Origin: Bacteroides sp. UBA7333 | GTDB taxonomy: Bacteria > Bacteroidota > Bacteroidia > Bacteroidales > Bacteroidaceae | Reading direction: 5' to 3' | DNA length: 64,000 bases | Assembly: GCA_002471195.1 (NCBI GenBank) | Contig: DKPN01000047.1 | Coordinates: 72,293 to 136,292 of the forward strand | Shown here: one piece after another, positions 63,901 to 64,000 of the stretch | How positions within the stretch are numbered: the first letter of the stretch is position 1 | Layout of the letters: each line of letters starts with the position of its first letter | The notes under the pieces: generated by a model | The model's input: only the letters and a program-made list of their open reading frames with translations | Databases searched by the model: none | What the model was told of the DNA's origin: nothing | Program-made: the position numbers and the translations under genes

Positions 63901-64000
63901 CATTTTGATTAAATACAGGCATACCAAAAGTGTATTTCTTTGATTCCTTATCGTATAAGGTTACAGAGTAATCATCGCTATAAGCCGTTGGCACTTTCAT
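57929..64000 (-). CDS. Giant T9SS-secreted surface protein with LamG, BACON-like and repeat modules (partial, start outside window)
   Basis: 2,023 residues are in the window; the first in-window residue is a Met at the very edge but no signal peptide follows, so the gene continues upstream. Rough order of in-window residues: beta- and Ser/Thr-rich regions (1-870); Ig-like segment (870-920); LamG/concanavalin-like domain 1 (923-1070, LTFEVWINPTDAHNGTIFSH); LamG domain 2 (1127-1297, YTIEFWFKANGSQRN); Ig-like (1360-1433); BACON-like (1433-1523, SNQPSWLDISPKRGNIEPTK); shared module A (1528-1638); a GWNWISFN region (1641-1816); shared module B (1825-1938). The last 80 residues (INVSPVPFNESVTI ... 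VEIYDISSHLIYRSE ... FAQGTYLITVYENDE) form a type A T9SS sorting domain, so it is exported by T9SS and attached to the cell surface. Binding to glycans or another surface is inferred from LamG. Confidence 0.88.
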   Translation of the reverse strand: MKVPTAYSDDYSVTLYDKESKKYTFGMPVFNQNEDYKYRIEVFESYDYYSNGVVVAVDKVPTTDATVKFINTLALKDTQEKIVLVDSLGVGYYKFKAGEPNLTTAKESMTASFVYGPEDDTSSKTPIFWEQPTEFANGEAYLLGSHQNGTDFVTAGPNELLTVLRDPPGSNSYAYLEKGVTITQSASKGVGAVHEGSESITTGVKQSVTLIQIVPVTGTGSTSAVLENESGVKLGVEQEVEGMGTDSYSTSSKFTTRFQTSSDPDYVGPMADLYIGYSTNISFGETKDVTIVSKKIFDEVLTSGQEWETVYSDPKADWVMVQNEGLSAKSHFNTLFAYPQIYIEETLIPKLCDIRNSILILPNTENRSKEQLQAIADSNPDSIFYLSKVPFNSEDFGKKGSYDWITNKDKGNIRDTIEVYNNSIENWYKHLSENERKKVKVESGDLLQNYSFHGASEIEYTEEYTTTTTHTATHNVTIKGVVSNEFNVKAFATLEFSFEEKIGVKIELENSTESENTHSKGFVLAEEGTDYISVDVYREPGWKKGDEWYGPDDVNDGIGVDDLASKSEYGSFIFKTKGGSTSCPYEDEYVAQYFEPERRHVINEATLRKEVPRITVEKNSIENVPSGETAKIMLYLRNESESNEDYYYDLKLVDSSNPNGARLSIDGTGLGNGRSFLVPSGNTLVKTLEVGKGRVLNYDDLKLVLLSQCQGDPTANFPIISDTVTFHVHFVPSCSDIEILSPSNNWTYNTELLADTISGSVEHYMNVVLNKFDVNYDDFDHIKLQYKSASASDREWITLSSFYNDSTKWELAKENGITAEMIKSTDAGKINYKFYMDNLPDQYYDMRAVTVCNINNLEVENYSSVASGIKDMYNPRLFGAPQPSNGILTIEDEIRLNFNEPIAQGLMSKNNFQVTGIRNGSVTDHSTAVQLDGISSYMQTEFARNLSNKDLTFEVWINPTDAHNGTIFSHGDINDALELSFTADSYMKIKIGNKEVTSQLPVKFDKGTWAHVALVINNENNSISGYYNFNAVIANAAISEYRGSGPITLGRNVVGNNHFNGKMHTARLWDKVRTSGNLQLGSLEMLSGTDNGLIAYYPMKEGRGNLTEDKARGAHLVMTNCEWSLPNGFAAQFDGTGYLSLETSAVVATSAMNYTIEFWFKANGSQRNAVMLSNGRGEGDERGGSENTFAIGWDENGNLHYSNNNLKHLINGRYADNQWHHLVMTVSRTTGFAQIFMDGDLNTFFDAEELGGIAAANTFVGARGWYHKDNGVDLIVDNHFNGAIDEIRIWNLNKTQTIIETFNNEKLNGDEMGLMAYYPFEKYITHQGMNLLEKSLDDHKMNTTAKEALTYGGFAHTTDKAPVKDKGPVANLSFDFVVNNDALIINLTENAAKIEKTIITFTAMDVRDVNGNKILSPITWTAYIDRNQLRWSDDNLTIEKDEYTPYEFTLQAVNKGGQIQNYSISNQPSWLDISPKRGNIEPTKSANITFTIDEGLNVGTYNEVIYLTNSNGVAEALELTVTVNGEEPDWNVNPADYRYNMSVFGKIRFKNIFSSDKRDKLAAFQNGKCIGVANSTYSKELDMWYVMLTAYNNSEKSDGLSFRMWEAKTGKTYEAIPAETIMFSNNAIYGSPVNPIIFDGQNVVFQNIVLEKGWNWISFNLANHILSDINATLKNGSWTSSDIVKTLDFSENYTSNTKIWKGTLSRYGGGFNNNEMYWMKVDKAQRISVSGTVIDPIANPITIKKGAWNPIGYYPTVNLPLKTALSGYDAVDGDVIKTKDGFAMYYRNTWVGSLTYMEVNCGYMLRNISNVDKMLVYPTAAASNVNSKMPITRLENTNQYVGNMNIIATSDVFSKGDKVYAIINGDKRGVSVDVDINGKTLMFITVAGDETSESDQVQFVIEYANGGEQTAVTRLSYNTNSLHGSVDKPIDLRFYDEEMNGINVSPVPFNESVTITARATKDATIYVEIYDISSHLIYRSEATAVNEGMDYIQTINTSSFAQGTYLITVYENDEVTTCKALKK

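Overview
The window is a low-GC, AT-rich chromosomal segment of a Bacteroidales bacterium. The evidence is: promoters of the Bacteroidetes type (TAnnTTTG), SusC/SusD and FecR-type extracytoplasmic signalling, type V (fimbrillin) pilus genes, a PnuC/TonB thiamine-uptake operon behind a TPP riboswitch, and a giant surface protein ending in a type IX secretion (T9SS) sorting domain. The T9SS tail argues against Bacteroides itself and for a T9SS-bearing family such as Paludibacteraceae, Dysgonomonadaceae or Barnesiellaceae. I cannot fix the genus. No rRNA, tRNA, CRISPR array, transposon or phage gene was seen.

Layout. 1-6.6 kb is housekeeping: the tail of a LysM protein, a bifunctional RelA/SpoT, a MerR-like regulator, an M23 peptidase and alaS. 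6.7-8.2 kb holds a lysine exporter split into two genes and an abundant-looking small exported protein. 9.0-19.1 kb is a seven-gene fimbrial operon (two DUF3575-like barrels, an OmpA/TPR protein, a DUF5119 lipoprotein, two fimbrillins and a large tip-like protein), with a strong hairpin after the putative major subunit. 19-32.4 kb is mixed: an outer-membrane protein, a DUF2027-Smr protein, a GH110 alpha-galactosidase, QueA plus a Nudix hydrolase, a cysteine-free glutathione-peroxidase-like protein, a TonB receptor with an atypical LuxR regulator, a FAD oxidoreductase and RadA. 32.6-42.7 kb holds a TPR histidine kinase, asparaginase, the threonine operon (thrA, an apgM-like gene, thrC) behind a structured leader with a possible Thr/Met-rich leader peptide, a flavodoxin-like oxidoreductase and a TauE-type permease. 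42.8-46.3 kb is the thiamine operon. 46.4-47.4 kb is an MscS channel.

47.6-56.0 kb is a polysaccharide-utilisation locus: an ECF sigma factor transcribed divergently from its FecR anti-sigma factor, an STN-bearing SusC, SusD and a serine-type sulfatase. The sulfatase, and the GH110 enzyme elsewhere in the window, fit foraging on host-type sulfated or alpha-galactosylated glycans. 56.2-64.0 kb (minus strand) carries an OmpA-family protein, a small lipoprotein and the C-terminal 2,023 residues of a giant T9SS-exported protein with two LamG domains and a BACON-like domain. The lipoprotein looks like a free-standing copy of a module found twice in the giant protein. This is the least explained set of genes in the window.
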